In this document: one piece after another, positions 1 through 8,588 of the stretch
Numbering within the stretch: position 1 is the stretch's first letter
How the letters are laid out: the number at the start of each line of letters is the position of its first letter
From: Pseudomonadota bacterium
GTDB lineage: Bacteria; Desulfobacterota; Desulfovibrionia; Desulfovibrionales; Desulfovibrionaceae
Length of the DNA stretch: 64,000 bases
NCBI GenBank assembly: GCA_023460395.1
Contig: JAEWQB010000014.1
Location: 124,001 to 188,000, forward strand
Direction: 5' to 3'
Translations under genes and position numbers: made by a program
Notes under the pieces: generated by a model
What the model saw: the letters and a program-made list of their open reading frames with translations, nothing else
What the model was told of the DNA's origin: nothing
The model's database searches: none

Positions 1-223
1 TTAATGCGGCATCCACTGCCTGTACGGATTTTTCCCGTCCCACGAACAGGGGCAGGATCATATAGTTGAAGACCACGATATCCCGAACGGGCAATACGGG
101 CAGTTCGGAAGGAAACTCCGGCAGTGCGCCGTCCATTTCTTCCGCAACGGTTTCCGTAGCGGTATCGTCGTGTGGGGAATCCGCCGTCAGCAGTTCAGTT
201 TCAACAGCCTCGTCATTCGTCAT
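1..223 (-). CDS. lon: Lon protease, N-terminal fragment
   Basis: The first 74 codons of a gene that runs off the left edge. After an acidic lead of about 37 residues the protein reads LPVLPVRDIVVFNYMILPLF, the characteristic start of the LON substrate-binding domain of ATP-dependent Lon proteases (cytosolic protein quality control and regulatory proteolysis). The ATP-binding and Ser-Lys protease parts lie outside the window, so catalytic competence cannot be judged. ATG at 223 is preceded by CGGAG about 8 nt upstream, which fixes the start. It lies 65 nt downstream of radC on the same strand. The acidic N-terminal extension is longer than in E. coli Lon. Confidence 0.85.
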   Translation of the reverse strand, partial: MTNDEAVETELLTADSPHDDTATETVAEEMDGALPEFPSELPVLPVRDIVVFNYMILPLFVGREKSVQAVDAAL

Positions 224-288
224 ACAAATGCTCCGTTATGGATCGGCGTGTGCCGGAAATTCGCGTGTGTGTGGCCGTGCCGCGAGGG

Positions 289-966
289 TTACATATGGCC
301 TTCATCCCGCAGGCTGTAATGGGTTTCGTCCGTCACAATAATGTGGTCCAGAACCCGAATCCCCAGTGCTTTGCCAGACTGCATTACCTGCCGGGTTATC
401 TCCACATCCGCCGAGGAAGGAAACGGGCTTCCGCCGGGGTGATTATGCACGATAACCAACGAACTGGCTTTGTGGCGCAATGCCTGCTCCATGAGTTCCC
501 GTGGGTAGATCATGGTGGTATTCACTGTGCCCGCGCTGATGCGCTCCCATGCTAGCAGCCGGTTTTGGGTGTCCAGAAACGCGGCCCAGAATTCTTCATG
601 CGGCAAGCTGCCTAGGCGCCAACGCGCCATTTCCGCAATATCAGTGGGACCGGAAAGCACTGCACGTTCCCGCACCGGAGATTCCAGACACCGGGCAAAG
701 AATTCGCGGAGCAAAAGCCAGTGCGCCTCCAAGGCCGGGCCGAAGCCGCTCACCGCTCGCAGTTCCGTCGGACGGGCATGCAAAACGGCATGCAGGGTTC
801 CGAACTGGGACAGCAGCTCCTTGGCCAGCGGTTTGGTATCTCGCCGAAGCAGCACCGTGCCGAGCACCAGTTCCAGCACCTCATAGTCGGCAAGCTGGGT
901 AGGGTCGGCGCGTAATTTTTCGCGCAGGCGGTCCCGATGACCATGATAATGCGGTTTGCTCTCCAT
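289..966 (-). CDS. radC: RadC family JAB/MPN-domain protein
   Basis: 225 aa, usual RadC length. Residues about 1-95 form the helical N-terminal part with a helix-hairpin-helix-like stretch (VSGFGPALE). Residues about 105-225 are the JAB/MPN domain with the metal-binding motif HNHPGG at 174-177 followed by S and D at about 184-187, so the JAMM-type zinc site is intact. Despite the name, a direct DNA-repair role for RadC is not established; the fold predicts a metal-dependent hydrolase. The ATG at 966 has no convincing Shine-Dalgarno sequence, but the protein start matches the family. It sits between holA and lon on the same strand. Confidence 0.9.
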   Translation of the reverse strand: MESKPHYHGHRDRLREKLRADPTQLADYEVLELVLGTVLLRRDTKPLAKELLSQFGTLHAVLHARPTELRAVSGFGPALEAHWLLLREFFARCLESPVRERAVLSGPTDIAEMARWRLGSLPHEEFWAAFLDTQNRLLAWERISAGTVNTTMIYPRELMEQALRHKASSLVIVHNHPGGSPFPSSADVEITRQVMQSGKALGIRVLDHIIVTDETHYSLRDEGHM

Positions 967-1080
967 AATAAGCAGTACGTAGCGTGAAGCAAGCAGAAGT
1001 TCGAGAAAAAAAGGGCCTTACACGGAGAAAATGAGGGAGATGATGCTATTTACACAGAATCTACACGAAAAATAGTGCTG

Positions 1081-2097
1081 TTATCGGGTGAACCGTGATG
1101 AACCGGGGCGGGCACCGCCGCTTTTCGCGGCAGACGCACCGCCGAAAAGGGACATCAGCCCCGCCACAAGCATTTCCATGGCCTGTTCCGGTATGCGTTC
1201 GCCTGTTTTTATGCCTTTTTCAGCTTCGAGCGCTAAATCCCACAGCCGCGCTACACGTGCCCGGCCCATGGAGCGAGCAAGCTGCTCTTTACTTTGCCGG
1301 ACCTGCCCCGGCAGATACACAGATTCTCCCGCAAGCAGTTGCCAGAGGATTCGGGCTTCGCGGAGCAGCATGGCGAGAAACCGGAATATTCCGTCGTCAC
1401 TTTCGTGTCCGCGTACCACCTTGTTCCATACCTTATCGGGAGCATTGCCGCGCTGAAGCGCGGAGATGAAGGCAAAAATATCCAGCTCAGTTTCCCGGAC
1501 AATAGTGGCGGCTAATTCTGGTGAAATGGTTTTTCCATCTTCCGCAGCGAGGGAAAGTTTTTCCAGTTCGCGAGTGGCTGCCATGGCGTCGGACGGCAGG
1601 TTGCGCGCCAAAGCGTCCAAGGCGGGCGGGGGAATAACCGCGCCGTGCCGGGTGCCCCACCGGGAAACAAAGTCGCGCATGTCGCGGGGGGAGAGTCCTT
1701 CCGATTTCCACAGCCAGCCGTTTTTTTCCGCAAACGCCCAGCACCGGAGGCTGGTCGTGGCTTTGGGGAGCTTAGGGGCACCTTTTTCAAACGGTACTTC
1801 AAGGCAGAGAAAGGGCCACGCCAGCGGGTTGACGCTGCCCAGAGCCTGACTGAGCGTTTTCCAGTCATCGGTGGAAAGGTTTTGGGCATTACGCACCACA
1901 AGAGCCTTGGGAGTGGCAAATAATCCCTGTAAGGTCAGCGCCTCCCAAAAGGTGGGCGGAAGACCTTCTTCTCCCCAGAATACGTGGCGTTGCCATGCCC
2001 CTTGTCCAGAATCATACGCGTCAAGTTGGGCGTCGATATGGTCTTTGATAAGCTGCGAATCGGGGCAGGCGCATAGCGTGAATCCGGGTCTGGGCAT
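1081..2097 (-). CDS. holA: DNA polymerase III subunit delta
   Basis: 338 aa from the chosen start. The delta subunit is the clamp-loader wrench that opens the beta sliding clamp. The protein starts MPRPGFTLCACPDSQLIKDH and contains FWGEEGLPPTFWEAL, LFATPKALVVRNAQNLS and a helical C-terminus, as in deltaproteobacterial HolA; delta subunits lack a working ATPase site, and none is seen. The frame is open upstream to an ATG at 2130, but an intrinsic terminator ends there, while ATG 2097 has AAGGA about 11 nt upstream, so 2097 is preferred. It is the last gene after leuS-lptE. Confidence 0.85.
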   Translation of the reverse strand: MPRPGFTLCACPDSQLIKDHIDAQLDAYDSGQGAWQRHVFWGEEGLPPTFWEALTLQGLFATPKALVVRNAQNLSTDDWKTLSQALGSVNPLAWPFLCLEVPFEKGAPKLPKATTSLRCWAFAEKNGWLWKSEGLSPRDMRDFVSRWGTRHGAVIPPPALDALARNLPSDAMAATRELEKLSLAAEDGKTISPELAATIVRETELDIFAFISALQRGNAPDKVWNKVVRGHESDDGIFRFLAMLLREARILWQLLAGESVYLPGQVRQSKEQLARSMGRARVARLWDLALEAEKGIKTGERIPEQAMEMLVAGLMSLFGGASAAKSGGARPGSSRFTR

Positions 2098-2130
2098 GGG
2101 GCGTGTGATCCTTGTTCGGGCGGTATCCAT

Positions 2131-2164
2131 ATAAAAATGGCCTGAAAGCGAACTTTCAGGCCAT
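2131..2164 (-). terminator. Intrinsic terminator between lptE and holA
   Basis: A perfect 12-bp inverted repeat (2137-2148 and 2153-2164, stem ATGGCCTGAAAG) around a 4-nt TTCG loop, read on the minus strand and followed directly by ATTTTTAT. It ends the leuS-lptE transcript about 34 nt before the holA start codon. Seen directly; activity inferred. Confidence 0.85.
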
Positions 2165-2248
2165 ATCGTATACAATGCATTGAAGGGGGTCCAGACCGGA
2201 GTCCGCATCCCTTCTGAAAATGCGGAGGCTGCGGTTCTCCCTTCGTGA

Positions 2249-2824
2249 TCAGAACGTGTAACGCATTCTGTCGCACACACGCTGCACAAGCAGCTTGGCT
2301 GCCTCTTTTCCCGCCAGTTCGTCACTGCGGGAATCGTACGTGCGGGAAAGCCGTTCTTCCCCGGAGCGCCAGAAAACATTGTTGGTGGATGCCGTATAAA
2401 TGATCACCTCAAAGGCAAGCGTGGCGGAGTAGAGCAGTGTGTTGTCCTTGGAGTCGCTGGCTGCGCTCCGCACGGTAAACTGCTGGATGTGTATCCGCAT
2501 GGTGTAATCTGACGGAGCGGAATCGACCCAACTCGCCAACTTTCTCCGGTTTACCTCGTCCCGCATGGCAGACCGCAGTGTATACGGCAGCCATGTTTCC
2601 ATGGTGGGGTTTTCCACCTCGGTCAACCGGAGTGTGGGGCGCGTGTCACCAAAGATGCTCGGTTCTTTGGCGGCAAACTGATAGCCGCACCCGGCGAGCA
2701 GGCTCGTCAGCAGCACAATGAGGAGAACAGGCAGTACTGCCGCCGGAATACGTGGCGTTTCCGCGAGGGAGCGCCATGGTTCCCGCCGGAGGGGCCGCGC
2801 GGGATGCTTAGTTGGCAACCACAT
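2249..2824 (-). CDS. lptE: LPS assembly lipoprotein LptE
   Basis: 191 aa lipoprotein with a basic leader, a hydrophobic stretch at about 28-43 and lipobox LLAGC (Cys46). LptE plugs the outer-membrane LptD barrel that inserts lipopolysaccharide. The mature start GYQFAAKEPSIFGD and the later TVRSAASDSKDN are typical of the delta-group LptE family. The ATG at 2824 lies inside the last codons of leuS (17-nt overlap) with GGGGA about 10 nt upstream, implying translational coupling. Neighbour leuS is conserved next to lptE in many Gram-negatives. The n-region of about 27 residues is long for a lipoprotein signal, so a later non-ATG start is possible. Confidence 0.85.
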   Translation of the reverse strand: MWLPTKHPARPLRREPWRSLAETPRIPAAVLPVLLIVLLTSLLAGCGYQFAAKEPSIFGDTRPTLRLTEVENPTMETWLPYTLRSAMRDEVNRRKLASWVDSAPSDYTMRIHIQQFTVRSAASDSKDNTLLYSATLAFEVIIYTASTNNVFWRSGEERLSRTYDSRSDELAGKEAAKLLVQRVCDRMRYTF

Positions 2825-5300
2825 TGACGAGTTTCCCCGGGATGACGATGACTTTGCGCACCGTTAACCCTTCCAGATGTTTGGTGACATTTTCTTCGTT
2901 CAGCGCCAGTTCTTTTACCGTGTCTTCGCTTGCGGAGGCGGGCACTTCAAACCGGCTGCGCACTTTGCCGTTCACCTGTATGACTACCGTAACCATTTCA
3001 GTTTGCAGTGCTTCCTCACTATATGCGGGCCATGGGGCGGAAACCAAGCGGGAATCGTGCCCGGTGAGCAGCCACAGTTCTTCGCACAAATGAGGAGTGA
3101 TGGGCGACATAACCGCAATGACCGTGGCAATGGCGGAAGAAAGTACGGCTCGTCCGTTTTCGTCGCCGCGCAGGGCTTCCTTGGCGAGATACAGGTCGTT
3201 TACCAATTCCATGGCGGCGGAGATGGCAGTGTTGAACTGGAAGCGTAGCGCGATGTCTTCGCCCGCTTTTTTTGCCGTAAGGTGTTCACGATTGCGGATG
3301 TGTCCGGCTTCCGGCGAGGTGCATTGCGCCGCCGTGGAGGAGCAGGGAGCCGCAGGAGACAGGACGTCCTCAAGGTCTTCCACCAGACGCCAAATGCGCT
3401 TGACGAAGCGGTTGGCACCTTCGATGCCAGATTCAGACCAATCGAAATCGCGTTCCGGGGGGGCGGCGAATAGGCAGAACAGGCGCACGGTGTCCGCTCC
3501 GTAGCGGGCAATCATCTCCGTGGGGTCCACCACGTTCCCCTTGGATTTTGACATCTTACTGCCATCCATAAGTACCATGCCCTGCGTGAGCAGGTTGCGG
3601 AACGGTTCGCCAATTTCCAGATACCCACAGTCACGCAACGCCTTAATGAAGAAGCGCGAGTACAGCAGATGCAAAATGGCGTGTTCCACACCGCCGATAT
3701 ATTGGTCCACAGGTGTCCAGTAGCGTGCGGCTTCTTTCGTGAAGGGGGCCGCATCTTGCCGAGCGTCCGTATATCGGGCGAAGTACCATGAGGATTCGAC
3801 AAAGGTGTCCATGGTATCTGTTTCACGCCGCGCGGGGCGACCGCACTGCGGGCAGGTGCACGCGTAAAATTCGGGTGAGTCACCAAGAGGAGAGCGACCA
3901 TCTTCGTGTGTCTGGATATCCAGTGGCAGCACGATGGGCAAGTTTTCTTCTTTTTCCGGCACAATGCCGCAGGTGTCGCAGTATACCATGGGAATGGGCG
4001 CGCCCCAGTAACGCTGGCGCGAAATATTCCAATCGCGCAGGCGGTAGTTGGTGGTGCGTTTGCCCCGGTTGTTTTCCTGCAACCAGTCTGCGACGCGGGC
4101 CTTGCCTTCTTCATTAGGCAATCCGTTGAACTGTCCAGAATTCGCCATAGTGCCGGAAGCGGAGTACGCTTCTTTCATGGTGGCGGGGTCCAGCGGTGCC
4201 GCGTTTTCGGGCTGGATGACCACCTTGAGAGGCATGGCGTATTTGCGGGCGAACTCAAAGTCGCGCTGATCGTGCGCGGGCACAGCCATAACCGCGCCTG
4301 TCCCGTACCCTGCCAACACAAAATTGGCTACGTAGACGGGAACACGCTCACCGTTCAGCGGGTTGACGCAATACGCGCCGGTGAACACGCCTTCTTTTTC
4401 CAGAGTGTCAGACGTGCGCTCTATGCGGTCCATGTTGCGGATGCGTTCCACAAACGCGCGAACCTCGGCAGCCTGCGGTTTGCCAGCGATAAGGCGCTCC
4501 ACCAGTGGATGCTCCGGGGCAAGACTCATGAACGTGGCACCAAACACGGTGTCGGGGCGGGTGGTGAATACGGTAATGGAGTCGTCAAGTCCTTCCAGAT
4601 CAAAAACAATTTCCGCGCCTACGGACTTGCCTATCCAGTTTTCCTGCATGGAAATAACGCGTTCGGGCCAGCCGCCTTTCAGCGTTTCCAGATCGGCGAG
4701 CAGCTCTTCCGCGTAGTCGGTGATGCGCAGGAACCATTGGGCCAGTTCCTTCTGCTCCACCACGGAATCACACCGCCAGCAAAGCCCGTCTTCCACTTGC
4801 TCATTGGCGAGCACGGTATGGCAGGTGGGGCACCAGTTTTGCGGTTGCTTTTTACGGTAGAGCAGCCCTTTTTCGTAGAATTTCAGGATGAACAACTGTT
4901 CCCAGCGGTAGTATTCCTTGTCGCAGGTCGCCAGTTCGCGCCGCCAGTCATAGGAATACCCAAGGCGCTTGAGCTGGTCCCGCATGTTGGCGATATTGGC
5001 ATATGTCCATTTGGCGGGATGAATGCCGTGCTTAATAGCGGCGTTTTCCGCAGGTAGCCCGAAGGCGTCCCAGCCCATGGGATGGAGCACGTTGAGTCCC
5101 TGCATGCGCTTGAAGCGTGCTACCACGTCGCCGATAGAGTAGTTGCGCACGTGCCCCATGTGGATGTTCCCGGAAGGATAGGGGAACATTTCCAGCACGT
5201 AGTACTTTTCCTTGTCCGACATGTGATCGGTGTGAAAATCACCGTTTTCATCCCAAATACGCTGCCATTTGGTTTCTATGGCCTGCGGATCGTACTTCAT
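2808..5300 (-). CDS. leuS: Leucyl-tRNA synthetase
   Basis: 830 aa class I aminoacyl-tRNA synthetase that charges tRNA-Leu. HIGH-type motif HMGH at 47-50, zinc-ribbon Cys pairs (NWCPTCHT and GLCWRCD), CP1 editing domain with the TTRPDT-type motif (FTTRPDTVFG), and KMSKS at about residue 580 (GSKMSKSKGN). The frame is open 13 codons further upstream, but ATG 5300 begins the family-typical MKYDPQAIE and has AAAGGA about 8 nt before it. A low-complexity insert follows the catalytic region near residue 640 (SPAAPCSSTAAQCTSPEAG), one of several such inserts in this window. It heads the leuS-lptE unit. Confidence 0.97.
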   Translation of the reverse strand: MKYDPQAIETKWQRIWDENGDFHTDHMSDKEKYYVLEMFPYPSGNIHMGHVRNYSIGDVVARFKRMQGLNVLHPMGWDAFGLPAENAAIKHGIHPAKWTYANIANMRDQLKRLGYSYDWRRELATCDKEYYRWEQLFILKFYEKGLLYRKKQPQNWCPTCHTVLANEQVEDGLCWRCDSVVEQKELAQWFLRITDYAEELLADLETLKGGWPERVISMQENWIGKSVGAEIVFDLEGLDDSITVFTTRPDTVFGATFMSLAPEHPLVERLIAGKPQAAEVRAFVERIRNMDRIERTSDTLEKEGVFTGAYCVNPLNGERVPVYVANFVLAGYGTGAVMAVPAHDQRDFEFARKYAMPLKVVIQPENAAPLDPATMKEAYSASGTMANSGQFNGLPNEEGKARVADWLQENNRGKRTTNYRLRDWNISRQRYWGAPIPMVYCDTCGIVPEKEENLPIVLPLDIQTHEDGRSPLGDSPEFYACTCPQCGRPARRETDTMDTFVESSWYFARYTDARQDAAPFTKEAARYWTPVDQYIGGVEHAILHLLYSRFFIKALRDCGYLEIGEPFRNLLTQGMVLMDGSKMSKSKGNVVDPTEMIARYGADTVRLFCLFAAPPERDFDWSESGIEGANRFVKRIWRLVEDLEDVLSPAAPCSSTAAQCTSPEAGHIRNREHLTAKKAGEDIALRFQFNTAISAAMELVNDLYLAKEALRGDENGRAVLSSAIATVIAVMSPITPHLCEELWLLTGHDSRLVSAPWPAYSEEALQTEMVTVVIQVNGKVRSRFEVPASASEDTVKELALNEENVTKHLEGLTVRKVIVIPGKLVNVVAN

Positions 5301-5711
5301 CCCAAGGGTCCTTTCTGTTGCTCGTGTCCGCCGCAACACCGCGGCGTGGGAATATCTATGGTAGTTGCGAAAGCGAGGCTCCGCATACGTAACGGGCTGG
5401 CAGTCTCTTGACAGCTCTGCTTACCGCAAGGGGCCGGGTTCAGCAAGCCTGACTGCTTTTTTCACCGTTTTTTCCAACGGGGGCGGCTGGTTGCGTTTTC
5501 ACCTGCTGCGCGCCCATCAGTATCTGGCAGCGTCTAACCAGTATTTGCCAGTATCCGCTAGCGCCCGACAACATCCGGTGGCACCCGTCAGTGCCGTCAA
5601 TATCCGTAAACATCCTGCGGTATCCGACGGCATCTGTCTGCATCCAACGGCGGAACGGGAAGTGCCACCGTGGATTTTTCTGCGCGCGCAGCCGCTGTCG
5701 GGAAAGCGGTA
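5301..5711. other. Intergenic region leuS-nusB with a degenerate 10-nt repeat
   Basis: 411 bp without a credible gene. The leuS leader (about 5301-5420) and two short T-runs at 5457-5475 precede the 10-nt repeat array at 5518-5647. No good terminator for nusB was found on the minus strand, so leuS may be read through from the rib/nusB transcript. Confidence 0.6.
5518..5647. repeat. Degenerate tandem repeat, 10-nt period
   Basis: Thirteen consecutive units of about 10 nt, for example CAGTATCTGG, CAGTATTTGC, CAGTATCCGC, CAACATCCGG, CAATATCCGT, AAACATCCTG, CGGTATCCGA, CGGCATCTGT. Approximate consensus YRGYAYCCGN; two units deviate by one base in length (9 and 11 nt). No two adjacent units are identical, so this is an old or selected array rather than a recent slippage product. 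Seen directly. Confidence 0.75.
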
Positions 5712-6179
5712 CTACGCCTCGCGGTGGAGAAGTGAACCGTCTTCCAGTGCCTTGGCTGTGGAGTCCAAAATACCGTTCACAAAGCTGCGGGATTTTTCGT
5801 CACCAAACTGTTTGGAAAGTTCAATGGCCTCGTTAATGGCTACCTTGGGCGGCACATCCTCGCGGAAGAGCATTTCATAGACGGCCAGACGCAGAAGGGT
5901 GATTTCTATTTTGCCTATACGTTCCACGCGCCAGTTTTTAGCGAAGCGGGCGATCACTTCGTCCAGCGCGAGTCTGTTACTCCACACACCTTCGATCAGT
6001 TCCCACGCGAAGCCTTCGGGGTGGGCGGGGTCGATGTTTTTATCTGCGTTATCGGGCGAAGCGGCGTATACTTCGCCCAGTGCCTCCAGCGTTTGCACTG
6101 GGGAGAAATTCAGGCCGTACAATATCTGGAAGGCATGTGCCCGCGCCAGACGGCGGGGCGGCGTTTTTTCCCTGCTCAT
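5712..6179 (-). CDS. nusB: Transcription antitermination factor NusB
   Basis: 155 aa all-helical RNA-binding protein acting with NusE (S10) at boxA in rRNA antitermination. Family features: RRLARAHAFQILYGLNF at the N-terminus, the middle motif RIGKIEITLLRLAVYEML, and VAINEAIELSKQFGDEKSRS followed by FVNGILD near the end. The ATG at 6179 starts 3 nt after the ribH stop, so the two genes form a tight ribH-nusB unit as in many bacteria. Confidence 0.95.
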   Translation of the reverse strand: MSREKTPPRRLARAHAFQILYGLNFSPVQTLEALGEVYAASPDNADKNIDPAHPEGFAWELIEGVWSNRLALDEVIARFAKNWRVERIGKIEITLLRLAVYEMLFREDVPPKVAINEAIELSKQFGDEKSRSFVNGILDSTAKALEDGSLLHREA

Positions 6180-6182
6180 GGG

Positions 6183-6653
6183 TTATATCTGCTCCAGCAC
6201 ACGGAAGGTTTCAAGCATGGCGGCTGCGGCTTCCACACCCTTGTTGCCACCCTTGGAACCTGCGCGTTCAATGGCTTGGTCCAGCGTGTCACAGGTTAGC
6301 AGCCCAAAACCCACGGGCACACCTGTTTCCAGAGAAACCTGCGCCAGCCCTTTGGCGGCTTCGTTGCAAACAAAGTCAAAGTGGGGAGTTGCGCCGCGAA
6401 TAACGGCACCCAGCGCGACCACGCCGTCAAATTTGCCGGAAGCGGCGAGCTTCTTGGCGGCAATGGGCATTTCAAATGCGCCGGGCAGGCGAACGATGGT
6501 CATATCGTCTTTGCTCGCGCCGTGGCGGGCCAGATAGTCCACCGCGCCGCCCACAAGGCGATCCACAATAAAGTCGTTGAACCGGGTGGCGATAATTGCC
6601 ACTTTCAGTCCTTTGGCGTCGAACTGTCCTTCAATGGTCGTAATGTGCATCAT
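6183..6653 (-). CDS. ribH: 6,7-dimethyl-8-ribityllumazine synthase
   Basis: 156 aa. It condenses 3,4-dihydroxybutanone phosphate with the ribitylamino-pyrimidine to make lumazine, the penultimate riboflavin step. Motifs: RFNDFIVDRL, VRLPGAFEMPIAAKKL, ALGAVIRGATPHFDFVCNEA (includes the catalytic His) and PVGFGLLTCDT. Two adjacent ATGs (6653 and 6650) share the Shine-Dalgarno AAGGAG about 10 nt upstream. Riboflavin genes lie upstream (ribBA) but are separated by 510 bp with a hairpin, so ribH-nusB probably has its own promoter. Confidence 0.96.
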   Translation of the reverse strand: MMHITTIEGQFDAKGLKVAIIATRFNDFIVDRLVGGAVDYLARHGASKDDMTIVRLPGAFEMPIAAKKLAASGKFDGVVALGAVIRGATPHFDFVCNEAAKGLAQVSLETGVPVGFGLLTCDTLDQAIERAGSKGGNKGVEAAAAMLETFRVLEQI

Positions 6654-7163
6654 GCGCTTTCTGCTCCTTCAAAAATGGTACGGAACGGGTCTGTTGCAAG
6701 CGGTACATGGGCCGTGCGCGGACTGGCTCTGACGTTTTGCTTTCCGCCTCACAACTAAGCAGTTTTTCGGAAGACTACGCTATTTTGCCGGTACCTTGCA
6801 AAGCCGGATACACGTTCTTTGTCTGCCGAGGTCCACTACTGCCTGCCGGTTGCGGGGCTTTGACACGCTCCGGGAATCGTCAATCAAATACGTATAGAAC
6901 AAGCTCCCCGTCCCTGCAACGTGGAAACGGGGGGGGCGGGGAGCCGGAAACTCATGCGAACCAGTGCTGGCGAGCCAGGCCGCGTGGTGCCACGGTATGC
7001 CGGACAACACGGGCTGTACCGGACCCGACCGGGCCAACGGAGCACTAGACCAGACCAGAGATCAAATGGGGCAGGGCACTAAACCGGGTCGTGCTCACCC
7101 TTGCCGAACGGAGTCACCCTTACGGTTGGGACCAGACGGGGAGTACGCGCGGACGAGGTATCC
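6654..7163. other. Long intergenic region between ribBA and ribH
   Basis: 510 bp with no convincing gene. It holds the ribH leader with its AAGGAG, a large G/C hairpin at 6903-6944 and a loosely repetitive GACCGGG-rich tract at about 7000-7095. I looked for the conserved core of the FMN riboswitch on the minus strand and did not see it. Confidence 0.6.
6895..6944 (-). terminator. Possible terminator after ribBA
   Basis: Arms GCTCCCCGTCCC (6903-6914) and the G-run plus GCGGGGAGC (to 6944) can pair. Read on the minus strand the hairpin is followed by TTGTTCTAT, a mediocre U-tract. This would separate ribD-ribE-ribBA from ribH-nusB. Imperfect stem and weak tail keep confidence low. Confidence 0.4.
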
Positions 7164-8393
7164 CTAATCTTCTGCGTCTTCGTCAAGGTGTTCCAACATA
7201 TGGCCCATTTTTTCTTTCTTCGTACGCAGGTACTCCGCATTAAACTTGCAGGCGTGCATTTCTATGGGAATACGTTCCACTACTTCAATGCCGTAGCCTT
7301 CTATCCCCACAATCTTTTTGGGATTGTTGGTCATCATGCGCATCTTTCGGATGCCAAGGTCCACCAGCATCTGCGCACCAATGCCATAATCGCGCAAGTC
7401 TGCTTTAAAGCCCAGTTTGCGGTTGGCTTCCACCGTGTCGTAACCTTGATCCTGTAAGGCATAGGCTTTAATTTTGTTGGCAAGGCCAATGCCGCGGCCT
7501 TCCTGCCGCATATAGAGCACCACGCCACGCCCTTCGTTAGCAATGGCGCACATGGCGTTAGCAAGCTGGTCGCCGCAGTCGCACCGCAGGGAACCAAGCA
7601 CATCACCGGTAAGGCATTCGCTGTGCACGCGCACCATAACGGGATCGTCGCCTTTGAGATCGCCCTTGACCAAGGCCAGATGTGTTGCCGGTTCCAACTC
7701 GTTTTCATAGGCGATGACCGTAAACTCGCCGTATTTGGTGGGCAACTTGGCTTCGGCAACGCGTTTGACGGAGAGTTGATCGGGCTTCATGCGGTAGCGG
7801 ATGAGGTCGCGGATGGTGGCGATTTTCATATTGTGCTTTTCCGCGAATTCCAGCAGATCGGGCATGCGGGCCATTTCGCCATCATCTTTCATAATCTCGC
7901 AAATGACGGCAGCGGGCTTAAGACCGGCGAGGCGGGCCAGGTCCACAGAGCCTTCAGTCTGCCCGGCGCGCACGAGCACGCCGCCCTTTTGCGCGCGCAG
8001 CGGGAAGATGTGACCGGGCGTGACAATATCTTCCGGTTTCACATCGTCTTCAACGGCGGTGAGGATGGTTGTGGCGCGGTCCGCAGCGGAAATACCAGTG
8101 GTCACGCCCTGACGCGCTTCTATGGAAACCGTAAAATTGGTGCCAAATTTTGAGCCGTTGCGACGTGTCATGAGCGGAAGTTGCAGCTTGTCCACCCACT
8201 CCGGCGCAAGGGCAAGGCAGATCAGTCCGCGCCCGTGCACGGCCATGAAATTAATAATCTCCGGGGTCACATGCTGGGCGGCGATGGTCAAGTCGCCTTC
8301 GTTTTCCCGGTCTTCGTCGTCTACCAGAATGAGCATCCGACCGTTGCGGATTTCCTCAATGGCTTCTTCAGCGGAACAAATGGGCATGGTCAT
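7164..8393 (-). CDS. ribBA: Bifunctional 3,4-DHBP synthase / GTP cyclohydrolase II
   Basis: 409 aa fusion feeding both branches of riboflavin synthesis. Residues about 1-200 are RibB (ribulose-5-phosphate to dihydroxybutanone phosphate; acidic loop DDEDRENEGDL). Residues about 205-409 are RibA (GTP to the diaminopyrimidine) with the zinc motif SECLTGDVLGSLRCDCGDQ and QEGRGIGL. All three zinc cysteines are present. ATG 8393 has AGGT upstream; a second in-frame ATG at 8387 is equally possible. It follows ribE by about 195 bp. Confidence 0.96.
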   Translation of the reverse strand: MTMPICSAEEAIEEIRNGRMLILVDDEDRENEGDLTIAAQHVTPEIINFMAVHGRGLICLALAPEWVDKLQLPLMTRRNGSKFGTNFTVSIEARQGVTTGISAADRATTILTAVEDDVKPEDIVTPGHIFPLRAQKGGVLVRAGQTEGSVDLARLAGLKPAAVICEIMKDDGEMARMPDLLEFAEKHNMKIATIRDLIRYRMKPDQLSVKRVAEAKLPTKYGEFTVIAYENELEPATHLALVKGDLKGDDPVMVRVHSECLTGDVLGSLRCDCGDQLANAMCAIANEGRGVVLYMRQEGRGIGLANKIKAYALQDQGYDTVEANRKLGFKADLRDYGIGAQMLVDLGIRKMRMMTNNPKKIVGIEGYGIEVVERIPIEMHACKFNAEYLRTKKEKMGHMLEHLDEDAED

Positions 8394-8588
8394 ACCTACA
8401 TCTTGGTTACGGTGTTCACCTTTTGCGGAAGAGGCGCGCGGGAGAGGCCGATGCCGAAGTGGTTTTTCTCCGGCATATGCCTGCTTTCTCCGATGCGTAA
8501 TGCCAATCCGTGTTGTCAGCCCCGGAAAACCTGCCGAGTTGCGTGCGGGCGCTGCGGCAGGCGCTGGACGGACAAGACGCAGGCCGGG

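Noticed and set aside
3906..5057. Plus-strand frame antisense to leuS
   Set aside because: Shadow of the strong LeuS coding sequence; composition and lack of motifs argue against a gene.
5518..5647. Possible CRISPR array
   Set aside because: Units are only about 10 nt, contiguous without spacers, and strongly diverged; no cas gene nearby.
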